This document shows, piece by piece, positions 18,399-28,372 of a DNA stretch of 64,000 nt (positions are counted from its first letter, which is position 1; each line of letters opens with the position of its first letter). The stretch comes from Acinetobacter courvalinii (GTDB lineage Bacteria; Pseudomonadota; Gammaproteobacteria; Pseudomonadales; Moraxellaceae), in contig NZ_BMDA01000005.1 in the NCBI RefSeq assembly GCF_014635545.1, forward strand, positions 1 to 64,000, read 5' to 3'. The notes under the pieces were generated by a model. The model made no database searches, was not told the DNA's origin, and saw only the letters and a program-made list of their open reading frames with translations. The position numbers and the translations under genes were made by a program.

Positions 18399-20327
18399 AT
18401 GAGTGAACAAGTCGCACAAAATTATAGTTTCCAAGCTGAAGTTGCTCAGTTATTACATTTAGTGACGCATTCTCTGTATTCCAACCCTGAAATTTTCTTG
18501 CGTGAATTGATTTCAAATGCGTCTGATGCGTGCGATAAGTTACGTTTCGAAGGGATTAATCATCCTGAATATTATGAAAATGATCCAGACCTGCATGTTC
18601 GTGTCACTTTAGATAAAGACAATAAAACCCTCACCATTTCGGATAACGGGATTGGCTTAAGCCAGCAAGAAGCGATTGATAATCTGGGAACCATTGCCAA
18701 GTCGGGCACCAAAGACTTTATGTCTAAACTGACCGGTGATCAAAAAGCCGATGCGCAGTTGATCGGTCAGTTTGGTGTTGGTTTCTATTCAGGCTTTATT
18801 GTTGCGGACAAGATTACGGTGGAATCACGCCGTGCCGGTCTAGATGCAGCAGAAGGTGTGCGCTGGATTAGCGGCGGCACAGGTGAATTTGAAGTTCAAA
18901 GCATTGATAAAGCCACACGTGGTACAGACATCATCTTGCATTTACGTGATGATGCGCTTGAGTATCTAGAGTCGTGGAAAGTTAAACAAATTATCAATAA
19001 ATATTCTGACCACATCAGCTTGCCTATCGAAATGCAAAAAGAAGTTTGGCAAGAGGACGAAGTCGCTGAAGGTGAAGAGGCTAAGGCTACAAGCGGCGGT
19101 AAGATGGTCAAGACCGATGAATGGGAAGCGATTAACTCGGCAAGCGCGCTATGGACGCGGAATAAGAGCGAAATCACCGATGAACAATACATCGAATTTT
19201 ATAAAAACCTGAGCCACGATTTTGCTGAACCGTTGGCATGGGCACATAACCGCGTGGAAGGTAGTACCGAATATACGCAATTATTATATATCCCAAGTCA
19301 GGCCAAACAGGATTTATTCACCCGTGAAGCCAAGGCGGGCATCAAGCTCTATGTAAAACGTGTATTTATTCTGGATGAAGCGGATAACCTGATTCCGAAT
19401 TACTTACGTTTCGTTCAAGGCGTGGTCGATAGCGCTGACTTACCGCTCAATGTCAGCCGTGAACTGTTACAAGAAAGCCGTGATGTGAAAACCATTCGTG
19501 AAGGCAATGCACGTCGTGTACTGACTTTACTCGATGGTTTGGCAAAATCTGAAGATGAAAAAGACCAAGAGAAATTCAAGACTTTCTATACCGAGTTTGG
19601 TTCAGTATTGAAAGAAGGTTTGGGTGAGGATACCGGTAACCGCGAACGGATCTTAAAGCTATTACGTTATGCGACTTCGACCAATGATGACATTTCAACC
19701 TCTTTTGCTGACTATAAAGCACGGATGAAAGAAGGTCAGAAGGCGATTTACTACGTCACCGCAGAAAACCTGACTGCAGCTAAGAATTCGCCACAGCTTG
19801 AAGTGTTCAAGAAGAAAGGCATTGAAGTTTTACTCATGGCGGACCGTGTCGATGAGTGGGCCATGAACTTCGTATTTGAGTTTGATGGTACGCCGCTTCA
19901 AAACGTATCGAAAGGTGCAGTTGACTTGGGCGACCTGCAAGATGCTGAAGAGAAAAAAGCCTTAGAGCAGGCAGCAGAGCAGTTTAAGCCGGTGGTCGAG
20001 CGTTTAAGTACGTCATTAAAAGACAAGACCAAAGAAGTGCGTGTCACGACACGTCTGGTTGATTCACCAGCCTGTCTGGTGACCAGTGAAGGGGAGCTGT
20101 CTCCACAATTGATTCGTATGTTGAAACAGGCGGGTCAAGCGGTTCCTGAGATTAAACCAACATTGGAAATTAACCCTGAGCATCCATTGGTGAAAAAACT
20201 GGAAAGTTCAGCGCAATTTGATGATCTCGCCAATGTGATCTTTGATCAGGCGGTGATTGCAGAAGGTGGTTTACCAGAAGATCCGGCAGCCTATGTCAAA
20301 CGCATCAATAGCTTGTTATTAAAATAA
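18399..20327 (+). CDS. htpG: Chaperone protein HtpG (bacterial Hsp90)
   Basis: HtpG is the cytosolic ATP-dependent Hsp90 chaperone. The 642-residue protein has the GHKL ATPase motifs in order: [17 protein letters not shown] (about 30-46), DNGIGLS (about 80-86) and [11 protein letters not shown] (about 125-135). The middle domain includes RRVLTL and [14 protein letters not shown] with the conserved catalytic Arg region. A C-terminal dimerisation domain follows. Length is slightly above E. coli (624). The SD AAAGGAG precedes the ATG. A sigma-32-like promoter lies upstream and a terminator downstream, so it is a single-gene heat-shock unit. Confidence 0.98.
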   Translation: MSEQVAQNYSFQAEVAQLLHLVTHSLYSNPEIFLRELISNASDACDKLRFEGINHPEYYENDPDLHVRVTLDKDNKTLTISDNGIGLSQQEAIDNLGTIAKSGTKDFMSKLTGDQKADAQLIGQFGVGFYSGFIVADKITVESRRAGLDAAEGVRWISGGTGEFEVQSIDKATRGTDIILHLRDDALEYLESWKVKQIINKYSDHISLPIEMQKEVWQEDEVAEGEEAKATSGGKMVKTDEWEAINSASALWTRNKSEITDEQYIEFYKNLSHDFAEPLAWAHNRVEGSTEYTQLLYIPSQAKQDLFTREAKAGIKLYVKRVFILDEADNLIPNYLRFVQGVVDSADLPLNVSRELLQESRDVKTIREGNARRVLTLLDGLAKSEDEKDQEKFKTFYTEFGSVLKEGLGEDTGNRERILKLLRYATSTNDDISTSFADYKARMKEGQKAIYYVTAENLTAAKNSPQLEVFKKKGIEVLLMADRVDEWAMNFVFEFDGTPLQNVSKGAVDLGDLQDAEEKKALEQAAEQFKPVVERLSTSLKDKTKEVRVTTRLVDSPACLVTSEGELSPQLIRMLKQAGQAVPEIKPTLEINPEHPLVKKLESSAQFDDLANVIFDQAVIAEGGLPEDPAAYVKRINSLLLK

Positions 20328-20341
20328 GGCATTTGATCAAG

Positions 20342-20369
20342 AAACCTCTGCTTCGGCAGAGGTTTTTTT
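20342..20369 (+). terminator. Terminator of htpG
   Basis: AAACCTCTGC pairs with GCAGAGGTTT around TTCG, with a seven-T run. Confidence 0.95.
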
Positions 20370-20418
20370 ATTGCTATGGATAACCTTAAAGTTATCCACA
20401 ACTGTGGCGATGTTTTCA

Positions 20419-21297
20419 TCAGAAATGTGCTTCAAAGCTCATCTGGTAACTAAAATGATCCGCCTGTCTGGTGGCAGGGACATTTAAATAATTCAGATCA
20501 TTTTGCATAAAAATCCAGTTGCGCCAGATGGGACGGCGCCAGGAAAAGTAGGGCCCCCATTCGTTAACGCGCAGTTCTCTATTTTCATATTCTCCTGTGC
20601 TGAAAATGCCATAACTCAGCTTATCCTGCGACAAGAAATGTAGTTGCTGGAAGGTGCGATTACTCCAGCTATAGTCGGTATCCTGAGTTTTGGAAACATT
20701 GAACTGGCTTGACAGTTGGTTTTGATGCTGAAGTTTTTGGGTCAGATCAAGATTGGTTTCGGCATAGTTTTTACTGCTGGAGCCATAACGGAAAATTTGC
20801 GCCGTATTGAGCTGTAATCCTAAAGGCAAAGCCCAATTCTTTTTGGCGAGAAACTGGATATAGATATCGGTATCTGAATTTGCACCCAGATCAAGATCGT
20901 TACTAAAAGGTAATAGGCTTGAAATGGTTGACCAGCTTGCACTGAGCGGATTTGCTGTCGCAAGCTTTTGCTGGCTGTGATGTTTGTTGTTTTTACCTAA
21001 TTTTTTGACTGGTTGAGGCTGTTGAGCCCGTTGCCACAGGGTATCGGTGCCGAAAACCGCCATTAAGTCGTGTGCAAGTTGTGAATCATCTGCAGCAAGC
21101 TTATTTTCTTCTGTACAACTGAAGCTGGTTGTTGGTGAGTGGTAGGCTTGAACAAATGCTGTATCTCCTGAAACAGAAGGACGATTAAACGATCTGCTGA
21201 CAGGTAAAAGCAGTGGAAATAAAGGCATCAGCAGATCCCCCAGACACAGGTTTCCTACAATCAAAAAATACACAACCACAGCGTATTGATGACGCAT
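20419..21297 (-). CDS. Uncharacterised outer-membrane-barrel-like protein, short paralogue
   Basis: The product is 292 residues from the ATG at 21297 (a TTG at 21336 would add 13). It has an N-terminal hydrophobic segment (YAVVVYFLIVGNLCLGDLLMP), a linker and a C-terminal half (about 135-292) of alternating amphipathic strands ending in Phe (EAHF). This half aligns with the C-terminal half of the neighbour at 21432: LGANSDTDIYIQFLAKKNW matches LGVRSGTDIYARLRAEKHW, and IFRYGSSSKNYAETNLDL matches IYRYGSKSENYLRTNLEL. The pattern suggests a barrel at the outer membrane. I do not recognise the family. The N-terminus looks eroded relative to the longer paralogue, and the start codon is uncertain. 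Confidence 0.65.
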   Translation of the reverse strand: MRHQYAVVVYFLIVGNLCLGDLLMPLFPLLLPVSRSFNRPSVSGDTAFVQAYHSPTTSFSCTEENKLAADDSQLAHDLMAVFGTDTLWQRAQQPQPVKKLGKNNKHHSQQKLATANPLSASWSTISSLLPFSNDLDLGANSDTDIYIQFLAKKNWALPLGLQLNTAQIFRYGSSSKNYAETNLDLTQKLQHQNQLSSQFNVSKTQDTDYSWSNRTFQQLHFLSQDKLSYGIFSTGEYENRELRVNEWGPYFSWRRPIWRNWIFMQNDLNYLNVPATRQADHFSYQMSFEAHF

Positions 21298-21380
21298 GCC
21301 ATAAACAAGAACAATAAAAAAAGATGACGGTAACAAGCAAAGCTTAAGGATTTATTGAAAGAAATATTATTTTTTCAATA

Positions 21381-21414
21381 AAAAAAGCCCAAACAACGGA
21401 GCATTTGGGCTTTT
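21381..21414 (-). terminator. Terminator of the longer barrel gene
   Basis: Read on -, AAAAGCCCAAA pairs with TTTGGGCTTTTTTT around a 10-base loop. It lies 17 bases past the stop of the 21432-22559 gene, so the shorter paralogue is probably transcribed from its own promoter or by read-through. Confidence 0.85.
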
Positions 21415-21431
21415 CGAGGCTGGCCTGAAAT

Positions 21432-22559
21432 TTAGAATAAGGTTTCCAGACGCACAAAGGTACTCACGTAATGGTTACGATCTTCACGGTGATCATTGAA
21501 ATAGTTGAGATCACCTTGTACGTAGAACCATTCGCGCCACAGCGGTTGACGCCATGATACGAACGGTCCCCAGTTATTTAAACGCAAGTCACTGTTGTTG
21601 TAGTAACCGCCCGTGTAAATGCCGTAATTGAAGGTATTGTGGGCAAAGAACTGGTGTTGACGGAAAATACGGTTATCCCACCATAGATCATCATCCTGCT
21701 TATCGGCATAAGTTAAGCTGAACTGATTGGATAAGAAAGGCTGGTTTGGCCGCGCATGGATCAGTTCAAGATTGGTGCGTAAATAGTTTTCACTTTTACT
21801 GCCATAACGATAGATCTGTTCGGCATTAAAACGGAAATCATTGCGTAAATCCCAGTGTTTTTCGGCTCTTAAACGCGCATAAATATCCGTGCCTGAGCGC
21901 ACACCAAGATCGGCATCGGTCTCAAAAGGTAATTTTTTGGAGAAATTTGACCAACGCAAGGCCAGCGAGCCATTACTATCACGGGTCTGCTTGGAGTCAA
22001 ATTTTTTATCTGGGTCCTGATTGGGCTGATTATTGGTATTGCCGACATTATTCTTGAATTCATCATCCAAGGTGTCATCACCGAACACCACGCTGACCTT
22101 TTTCTCTAAGGTCGGTAATTTAATCTTACCGCGAATACGGGGCTTGACCTCATAATTATCATATTCATTCCAGTAATTATCCAGCATGACACGGATGGTT
22201 GCTGAGGCGGGTTTATCAGGATCGACTTCGCCAAACCAGTCATCAATTTTCACTGAAGTATTATCGGCCCATTCCCGAATACGACGCTGTTTTTTATCAA
22301 ACCAGGTTTTATCTTCTGTTTCCGCGGTGGGAGGAACATTCACTTGGTCGGACTGCTCGGGGAAAATCGTCGGAGTGGCATCGACCAAACGGGGAATATA
22401 GTCCAGCGCATTTTCCGAATTGCTTTGCGAAGTTGTATTCGGCTGCTGATTTTGCTGTGAGGGAGTGGTTTCTGCTTGCGCTACATTGAACGTACCCATC
22501 GTCAATGCGAGCAAAGCAAAAACGATACGCGATGGTACCATTTGCTGTAAATTATTCAT
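21432..22559 (-). CDS. Uncharacterised exported protein, outer-membrane-barrel-like, long paralogue
   Basis: The 375-residue product starts MNNLQQMVPSRIVFALLAL with a signal peptide ending NVAQA (about residue 29). A Gln/Asn/Ser-rich linker (about 30-50) follows, then a region with WFDKKQRRIREWADN and WFGEVDPDKPASATIRV. From about residue 190 there are repeated amphipathic strands ending in RLETLF. The terminal Phe and aromatic girdle fit an outer-membrane barrel. It is paralogous to the product at 20419 over the C-terminal half. No enzyme motif is visible and I cannot name the family. Confidence 0.75.
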   Translation of the reverse strand: MNNLQQMVPSRIVFALLALTMGTFNVAQAETTPSQQNQQPNTTSQSNSENALDYIPRLVDATPTIFPEQSDQVNVPPTAETEDKTWFDKKQRRIREWADNTSVKIDDWFGEVDPDKPASATIRVMLDNYWNEYDNYEVKPRIRGKIKLPTLEKKVSVVFGDDTLDDEFKNNVGNTNNQPNQDPDKKFDSKQTRDSNGSLALRWSNFSKKLPFETDADLGVRSGTDIYARLRAEKHWDLRNDFRFNAEQIYRYGSKSENYLRTNLELIHARPNQPFLSNQFSLTYADKQDDDLWWDNRIFRQHQFFAHNTFNYGIYTGGYYNNSDLRLNNWGPFVSWRQPLWREWFYVQGDLNYFNDHREDRNHYVSTFVRLETLF

Positions 22560-22766
22560 AATAAAGGCTTATATGTTGTTCTTGGTTTAACTTTTGATGA
22601 TTTAATGCATAAAATCAAGCGGCTGTCACAAAAAGCAGCAATTTAACTGTACAAAAATGCTAAAGATCATAAGGATTTAGCGTAATAAACAGCCACCCTT
22701 CCAAGCTTCAGTCGATTTTGAATAGCTTGAAATGATGGATGAAATGAATGAGCGATTGAAAGGCGT

Positions 22767-24200
22767 TTAAGAGGATTCGACCGGCATGCTGTTTTCCAGT
22801 GCCTGATATAAATCGTGCACCGAAATCGGTTGCGGTAATCGGCTAATCACCTGACGAATCAACTGCCAGGTATAACCATCGCTGCGGTCTAATAATAAAT
22901 AGGGATAGGCCTGATCTTCACTGGAAAGTTTTACCCGTTCCAAGCCATGAATGACCCGGATTTTCTGACGTTCCCGTAATAAAATCACAGGAGTAAAAAA
23001 GGTCGCAGAGGTTTCTTCAAATGGAATGAATTTTTGTGTATTGATAAATGACGCCGGGATATACGGATAAACGCGCTGATCACGTTGCCACACCAAGGTA
23101 CCATTCATAATGCATTCATTGAACAGGCTTTCGTGCTGATGATAATGCTGTTTGAAATGGGACCAGCTGGTTTGATGAATCGAGCTGGTGCGGGTATGGC
23201 GCTGATCAGTATAGGCTTGCAGAATAGTAATGGCATATTCCACGTTATGGGTTCCCACCAGCACCACATAATGGGAAAACTGCCCTTGCGCATAGAGCTG
23301 TTCCGCGACAAAAACCTGCGCAGATTCCCAGATGGGTTGTGCTTCGTTTTCGGCTTTTAAATAGAGCCAGTCAATCTTAATATTCTGGTCAATCTCATTA
23401 TGCAAATCGGCCCGATACAACGAGGGAAAGGTCCGTGCATCAATACGTTCCAGACGGCAGATCAGGCCATCCAGATTAAAATCATTCAAGGCTAAAGGCT
23501 GTGCTTTATTCAGGTGCGGTGAAGGCTTGGCACTGTGTCTAAAACCCGGTTTGATCCGGTTCTCGATAGGTACTGGCGCAGCTACGCTTTCTGGCACTGT
23601 TCTGATTTTATCTTGAATGATCGCATCGAGCTGGGATTGAAAGTTGGCGCTTTCTTGTTTGAGTCTTGCCAGTGCATCGTTTGAAGCCTGCTGGTCTTGA
23701 TCCGATAGATGTTGATCCAGCGGTTGCAGAACCGGAATTAGATGCTGGAGTTCATGATCGGTTTTGATATATTCATGAGCATGATTTTGCAGCCACTGCA
23801 GGGCATCTGTTGATGAGTTTAGCCAAGGGCTTTTGAGAAAGGATAAGGCCGGCCGGATCACCCAGACTTGCCAGAGTTGTGCCTGACGTAACGCTGCCCA
23901 GCCCATATCTGCCGAAGCAAATAAGGCATTTTCTACCCGTCCCATGAAGTTATAGGTCCCGCGATAGGTCATGCTAAAACCATAGCTGGCTAAATCGTCA
24001 GCCGAAAATTCTTCATTCAGAATAAATTGCTTGAATGGTGTTACTTGTTGCTGAAATGCAGGATCGTCGCAAGATGCGCAAATATCTTTAATCCGTTGTT
24101 TGGCTTTTGCAATTTCAAAAAGTGATGTTTTCTCATTTTTGAGCCCATCGATGAGATGTTTGAGCTCATCCACCAAAAGTGCTTTCTCTAATACGTCCAT
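22767..24200 (-). CDS. Uncharacterised 477-residue protein with a ParB-like C-terminal segment
   Basis: The product has no signal peptide and few strongly hydrophobic stretches, so it is probably cytoplasmic. The N-terminal third is helical. A Gln-rich coiled stretch (about 160-200) leads to a middle region with a WLYLKAENEAQPIWESAQVF segment. From about residue 403 the sequence TPVILLRERQKIRVIHGLER, then VKL and YPYLLLD, resembles the ParB/Srx fold pattern of a beta strand, a turn with hydrophobic-x-G-x-x-R, and a strand. That likeness is weak and inferred. The gene is monocistronic with AT-rich flanks on both sides. Confidence 0.65.
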   Translation of the reverse strand: MDVLEKALLVDELKHLIDGLKNEKTSLFEIAKAKQRIKDICASCDDPAFQQQVTPFKQFILNEEFSADDLASYGFSMTYRGTYNFMGRVENALFASADMGWAALRQAQLWQVWVIRPALSFLKSPWLNSSTDALQWLQNHAHEYIKTDHELQHLIPVLQPLDQHLSDQDQQASNDALARLKQESANFQSQLDAIIQDKIRTVPESVAAPVPIENRIKPGFRHSAKPSPHLNKAQPLALNDFNLDGLICRLERIDARTFPSLYRADLHNEIDQNIKIDWLYLKAENEAQPIWESAQVFVAEQLYAQGQFSHYVVLVGTHNVEYAITILQAYTDQRHTRTSSIHQTSWSHFKQHYHQHESLFNECIMNGTLVWQRDQRVYPYIPASFINTQKFIPFEETSATFFTPVILLRERQKIRVIHGLERVKLSSEDQAYPYLLLDRSDGYTWQLIRQVISRLPQPISVHDLYQALENSMPVESS

Positions 24201-24787
24201 CTGCTGTTTCCTTAGAGATAGGCTTGAGCCTGTTTTTTTAAATACTGAATTAGTGCAAATTTGACCGCTGTTTTAGACCGGCTTTATCAATTATTGTTGC
24301 TCAAGTATATGTTTGCCCCTATGACAAGCTGTGAGCTATCTGTCTATTCGACTGGCATTAAAAGCTCGATTAACGCGCGTAACGCTTGAATATACATCAC
24401 AAAAGATTGTCACTTTATGACGATTATAGAAGAAAACCAGACAAAATCTATAGCTTAAAAAAGAGTAGAAAATCACATTCAGAGATTTTAAATCGAGATA
24501 TAGATCATGGTTTGTCTTTGAAAGTAAAAACATTTTAAAAGAATGAATCGGATATCCAGATGATAAAGTAAAAAGACATCTATAAATTTATGGACGAGTT
24601 GTGACCAGCCTCACAGAAGCAGTGGTGAAAAGCACATTAAATAAAAAGCAGAAAAGTCATTCACATGAATGGGACGAATGAAGTCGGTTATAAATAATGA
24701 AAGGGGGAGATATAAATACTGATTTTTATTATTTGAGTTATCAGAAAGCTGCCTTAATCTTTTGATTAAAGCAGCTGAGTCTTATGA
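24201..24787. other. AT-rich spacer between two minus-strand genes
   Basis: There is no supported gene in this 587-base stretch. One hairpin is seen: AGCTGCCTTAATC (24747-24759) pairs with GATTAAAGCAGCT (24764-24776), 12 of 13 bases. It lies just past the stop of the FrnE-like gene on the minus strand, where it may act as a terminator despite a poor T-run. Confidence 0.5.
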
Positions 24788-25483
24788 TTAAGGCTTGATT
24801 TCACATTGCTCATCATTACATTGAGCTGCATCGTCCTGCTCAATCTGTTCAGAGGATGTAGATTGCGCCTGTTGCAAGGCTTGCAAGAAAATCTCACGTG
24901 GCTGTGCGCCAGACAGCGCCAGTTTTTGATCAAACACAAAGAATGGTACGCCAGTAACATTCAACTGTTCACGCGCAATTTTCTCATCGTGGCGAACGAA
25001 ATCTGCCAGCTCATCGGAATCCAGTACATATTCGACTTCGGCATTATCCAGACCGATACGTGATGCAATTTCTTCCACCACTTCACGTTCGCCAATGGCC
25101 AGACCTTCGGTCATATAGGCATGGAAGAATGCCTCTTCCGCTTCATTGCCCAAGCCTTTACTTTGGGCAAGATGAATAATTCGATGTGCGTTGAAGCTGT
25201 TGCCCGAGTTGGCTTTTTGCCATTGGAAGTCGATGCCTTCAGCTGCTGCCATCGCTGCAACATTGCGCTCCATGTCTTCCATTTCCGCATAACTACGACC
25301 ATATTTTTTGGCTAAACGTTCGGTATTCGATGTGTCATGCTTGGCTGGTGCATCTGGGTCCAGCTCAAAGCTATGCCAGTGAATTTCAAGCTCAATGCCT
25401 GCTTCTTCTGCGACATGTTCAAGACGTTTTTTACCGATATAACAAAAAGGGCAGACCACATCTGACCAAATATCTACACGCAT
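24788..25483 (-). CDS. DsbA-family oxidoreductase, FrnE-like
   Basis: The 231-residue protein starts MRVDIWSDVVCPFCYIGKKR. I chose the ATG at 25483 because GAAGAGA lies a suitable distance before it; a TTG at 25498 would add five residues. It has a thioredoxin fold with active site CPFC, a large helical insert (about 50-150), and the cis-Pro loop NVTGVPFFVF. The C-terminal tail carries a second Cys pair, CNDEQC, as seen in FrnE proteins, which use an extra C-terminal dithiol. No signal peptide is present, so it is cytoplasmic. FrnE proteins act in disulphide isomerisation and oxidative stress; the substrate here is unknown. Confidence 0.88.
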   Translation of the reverse strand: MRVDIWSDVVCPFCYIGKKRLEHVAEEAGIELEIHWHSFELDPDAPAKHDTSNTERLAKKYGRSYAEMEDMERNVAAMAAAEGIDFQWQKANSGNSFNAHRIIHLAQSKGLGNEAEEAFFHAYMTEGLAIGEREVVEEIASRIGLDNAEVEYVLDSDELADFVRHDEKIAREQLNVTGVPFFVFDQKLALSGAQPREIFLQALQQAQSTSSEQIEQDDAAQCNDEQCEIKP

Positions 25484-25659
25484 GGCGTATCTCTTCAATT
25501 CTCGTTAAACAGATAATAGGGGCGGAGCCGATGAATTTAAAGCGATGAATATGTAATGCTGCGTTACGAGAACTGAAATAAAAATCATATAAAGGTTTGT
25601 CTTTTATCGATTAAACTAAGATTCAGAACATAAAAAAATATAATGAATTTGGAGGCAAT

Positions 25660-26409
25660 ATGCGCCGTTTTTTATTATTTTTCCTTGTGGTGGTCCTTGG
25701 CATCGGTTCTTTTTTTCTCTATCAACATCAATTACAGCAACGTGCTGCCAACAATAAACAGATGTTTGAAGTGGTGATGGCTGAGAAAATGCGTACACTT
25801 TATGATCAGGCACAAGACTGGACTACACCTGTACAACTGGATATTCATGACGATCGCTTATCTGGCGATTACAAGTTGATGTCAGAATTCCTGCTCAACT
25901 ACTGGATGCAGAATGTTGAAGCGCGCAATCGTTATCTACGTGAACTTAAAGCTGCGAACTGGGATACTTTTCTAGATGTAGAACGACTAGATCAGGATCG
26001 AAAACAGGATTATAAAGAAACTGAACAGATGCTGGCGGATGTGCGTAAAGCATCCACTGAATATGAACATGCACGACAACAGATTCAGTCCAGTTCTATG
26101 GAACAGGCAAAAAGTCTGGCCATTCATAATGAAATGCGACAGTCCTTACAGGCAAAATTGGAAAGTAACCTGAAAGCGGATAAAGCGCATGATATTTTCC
26201 CGATCGAACAGCAGATTATTGAAAAAGCACAAGCCATGTTTGACATGCTGAAAAAACACCAATGGCAAAGAAAGGACAAAATGATTCTTTTCCGTGAAAC
26301 AGCGCAGGTGAAAAAATTTAATACGCTGTATCAGGATGTGCTGAAGTTGAATAGCAAAATGGAGAAGATCAAGAAAAATAATGCAGAGGTATTGGAAGAA
26401 GAACTGTAA
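25660..26409 (+). CDS. Membrane-anchored coiled-coil protein of unknown function
   Basis: The 249-residue product has one N-terminal membrane helix (RRFLLFFLVVVLGIGSFFLY, about 2-21). A predicted periplasmic helical body follows, rich in Gln, Lys, Glu and Leu with heptad-like spacing (about 25-245). The helix is uncleaved in appearance, so it is likely inner-membrane anchored. The SD GGAGG precedes the ATG. The gene ends 53 bases upstream of an ABC exporter on the same strand, so they probably form one transcript, and the protein may be an accessory factor to it. I do not recognise the family. Confidence 0.75.
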   Translation: MRRFLLFFLVVVLGIGSFFLYQHQLQQRAANNKQMFEVVMAEKMRTLYDQAQDWTTPVQLDIHDDRLSGDYKLMSEFLLNYWMQNVEARNRYLRELKAANWDTFLDVERLDQDRKQDYKETEQMLADVRKASTEYEHARQQIQSSSMEQAKSLAIHNEMRQSLQAKLESNLKADKAHDIFPIEQQIIEKAQAMFDMLKKHQWQRKDKMILFRETAQVKKFNTLYQDVLKLNSKMEKIKKNNAEVLEEEL

Positions 26410-26462
26410 TTAATATCGCTGACTCATACACATTGCACGCATAAAAGGCAGACGTTGAATAT

Positions 26463-28268
26463 ATGAATTTATGGCAGCTATTTCATAAAGTAAAACCTTT
26501 TGTTCTTCCCTATAAGTGGCTGGTTGCCGTGACCTTGCTGCTGACTTTGATTGGTGCTCTAACCGCACAGGTCAATGCGTTGACCTTGCAATATGCGGTT
26601 GATCAGATCAATGCGGTGGTTGAATCAGGACAGGGCTTGAGTGCAGGCTGGCATATTCTGGTCACCATTAGTGTGATTTTGTTGAGTAAAGAGATCATCA
26701 ATATCTTTATTCAGTTTGGACAAAAGTTCTTTGGTGAGAGACTCCGCATCTTGATCTCACAAGATGTGGCGCAGTCGATTATCGTGAAATTTTTGCAATA
26801 TCGGCTGGCTTTCTTTACCCAGGATGATAATCAGGCCGGAAAATTACAGACCCGTATTGATCGGGGGATTGGTTCGATCACCCGACTGGTACAGATTTTC
26901 TTTATCGAGATTTTCCCGCTGTTTAGTAGTGCCTTGATCGCCTTGGGTTTGATGTTCTATGCCAATGTCTGGATCGGTCTGGTGGCACTGTGTATTGTCC
27001 CGATTTATTTTTGGGTCACCTTTAAACAGGCGCAGAAACTCAGTGGCACGCGCCGTAATTTACGTGATGGGCGCGAGCGTAAAAGTCAGGGTATTTTGAG
27101 TATTATCAACTCGATCACTGTAATCAAATCCTTTAACCGTGAACAGATCGAAGCAGAAAAACAGCTGACGCTACAAAAACAGTTAACCGATCACCAGATG
27201 CGGACACGGCAACTTAGTTTTCTGTTCGAGGGCTTAAAAACCTTTATTGAACAGATCGGTGTGGTGTTTATTATCATCCTCACCGCCTATTTTGTGCTGG
27301 TCGGTGATATGAGCATCGGCATGATCATGTTTCATATTCTGCTATTTAACAATGTCTCTGCGCCGATCCGGTCCTTGCACCGGATCTATGATGAAGTCAA
27401 TGACGCGATGATTTATGCAGAAAGCTTTTTCAAGATACTGGAAGCGGATGATGAGGTGGAGACGTCGGGCCAGTTAAAACCCTCGCCACTCACCGGCAAA
27501 TTTGAGCTGAAACAGGTGAATTTTTCCTATCCCAATGGTTTTCATGCTTTGAAGGATATTAACCTGACCATCCAGCCCAACAAGATTACCGCTTTGGTTG
27601 GCTTATCGGGAGCGGGGAAATCTACCCTGATCAGTCTACTTGATAAGTTTTATCTGCCGCAATCGGGTGAAATTCTACTGAATGGCACCTCGTTAAATGA
27701 TATCGATACCCAATATTTACGGGATCATATTGGTCTGGTATTGCAAAAAAATCATATTTTTCAGGGAACCATTGAGGAAAATATCCGTTATGGCAAGATG
27801 AATGCAACACAGGATGAAATTATTGCTGCCGCGAAGAAAGCCTCGATTCATGAGCAGATTCTGAAATTACCGCAGGCCTATCAGTCCGACGCCTTATTGC
27901 TTTCAGGTGGACAGCAGCAACGGATTGCGATTGCCCGTATGTTCCTGAAAAATCCCCCGATTATTTTTCTGGATGAGCCGACCGCAAGTCTGGACGCAAT
28001 CGCAACTGAACAGATCAAACATAGTCTGGATGAGATTAAGCAAGGACGGACGGTTATTATTATTTCCCATAGTCTGTCACAGATTATTGATGCGGATTAT
28101 ACCTATGTCATGCAGGATGGCATGATCGTGGAGCATGGTGAGCATCATCAGCTGTACCAGCAACAAGGCGTGTATAAAAACATCTTTGATGCGATGGCCA
28201 AGAGCCTGAATATTGAAAAAATTTCCAAGACTTTTGAGGGGGATGATGAAGAGGAAACCCATAGTTAG
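26463..28268 (+). CDS. ABC transporter, fused permease and ATP-binding subunit
   Basis: The 601-residue protein is an ABC exporter half-transporter. The N-terminal six-helix transmembrane domain covers about residues 15-310. The nucleotide-binding domain (about 340-580) has Walker A GLSGAGKST, Q-loop LVLQKNH, signature LSGGQQQR, Walker B IIFLDEPTA and H-loop IISHSL. It would work as a homodimer in the inner membrane. The C-terminal acidic tail (EGDDEEETHS) is unusual. The substrate cannot be read from sequence; MsbA-like lipid or drug export is possible. It follows the coiled-coil membrane protein gene by 53 bases. Confidence 0.9.
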   Translation: MNLWQLFHKVKPFVLPYKWLVAVTLLLTLIGALTAQVNALTLQYAVDQINAVVESGQGLSAGWHILVTISVILLSKEIINIFIQFGQKFFGERLRILISQDVAQSIIVKFLQYRLAFFTQDDNQAGKLQTRIDRGIGSITRLVQIFFIEIFPLFSSALIALGLMFYANVWIGLVALCIVPIYFWVTFKQAQKLSGTRRNLRDGRERKSQGILSIINSITVIKSFNREQIEAEKQLTLQKQLTDHQMRTRQLSFLFEGLKTFIEQIGVVFIIILTAYFVLVGDMSIGMIMFHILLFNNVSAPIRSLHRIYDEVNDAMIYAESFFKILEADDEVETSGQLKPSPLTGKFELKQVNFSYPNGFHALKDINLTIQPNKITALVGLSGAGKSTLISLLDKFYLPQSGEILLNGTSLNDIDTQYLRDHIGLVLQKNHIFQGTIEENIRYGKMNATQDEIIAAAKKASIHEQILKLPQAYQSDALLLSGGQQQRIAIARMFLKNPPIIFLDEPTASLDAIATEQIKHSLDEIKQGRTVIIISHSLSQIIDADYTYVMQDGMIVEHGEHHQLYQQQGVYKNIFDAMAKSLNIEKISKTFEGDDEEETHS

Positions 28269-28332
28269 TGGATTTTCATTCAGTTCAACATATTCTCGGC
28301 TAAATATCCTTGCGACGATTTGCAACAGAGCT

Positions 28333-28366
28333 AAAGAAATCCTCACAGTTGATGAGGATTTCTTTT
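28333..28366. terminator. Bidirectional terminator
   Basis: AAAGAAATCCTCA (28333-28345) pairs exactly with TGAGGATTTCTTT (28353-28365). It lies between the ABC exporter gene on + and the lipoprotein gene on -. Confidence 0.88.
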
Positions 28367-28372
28367 AAAATT

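Noticed and set aside
24336-24533. Short minus-strand ORF in the 587-base spacer
   Set aside because: It has no SD, no motif and an AT-rich composition; nothing supports expression.
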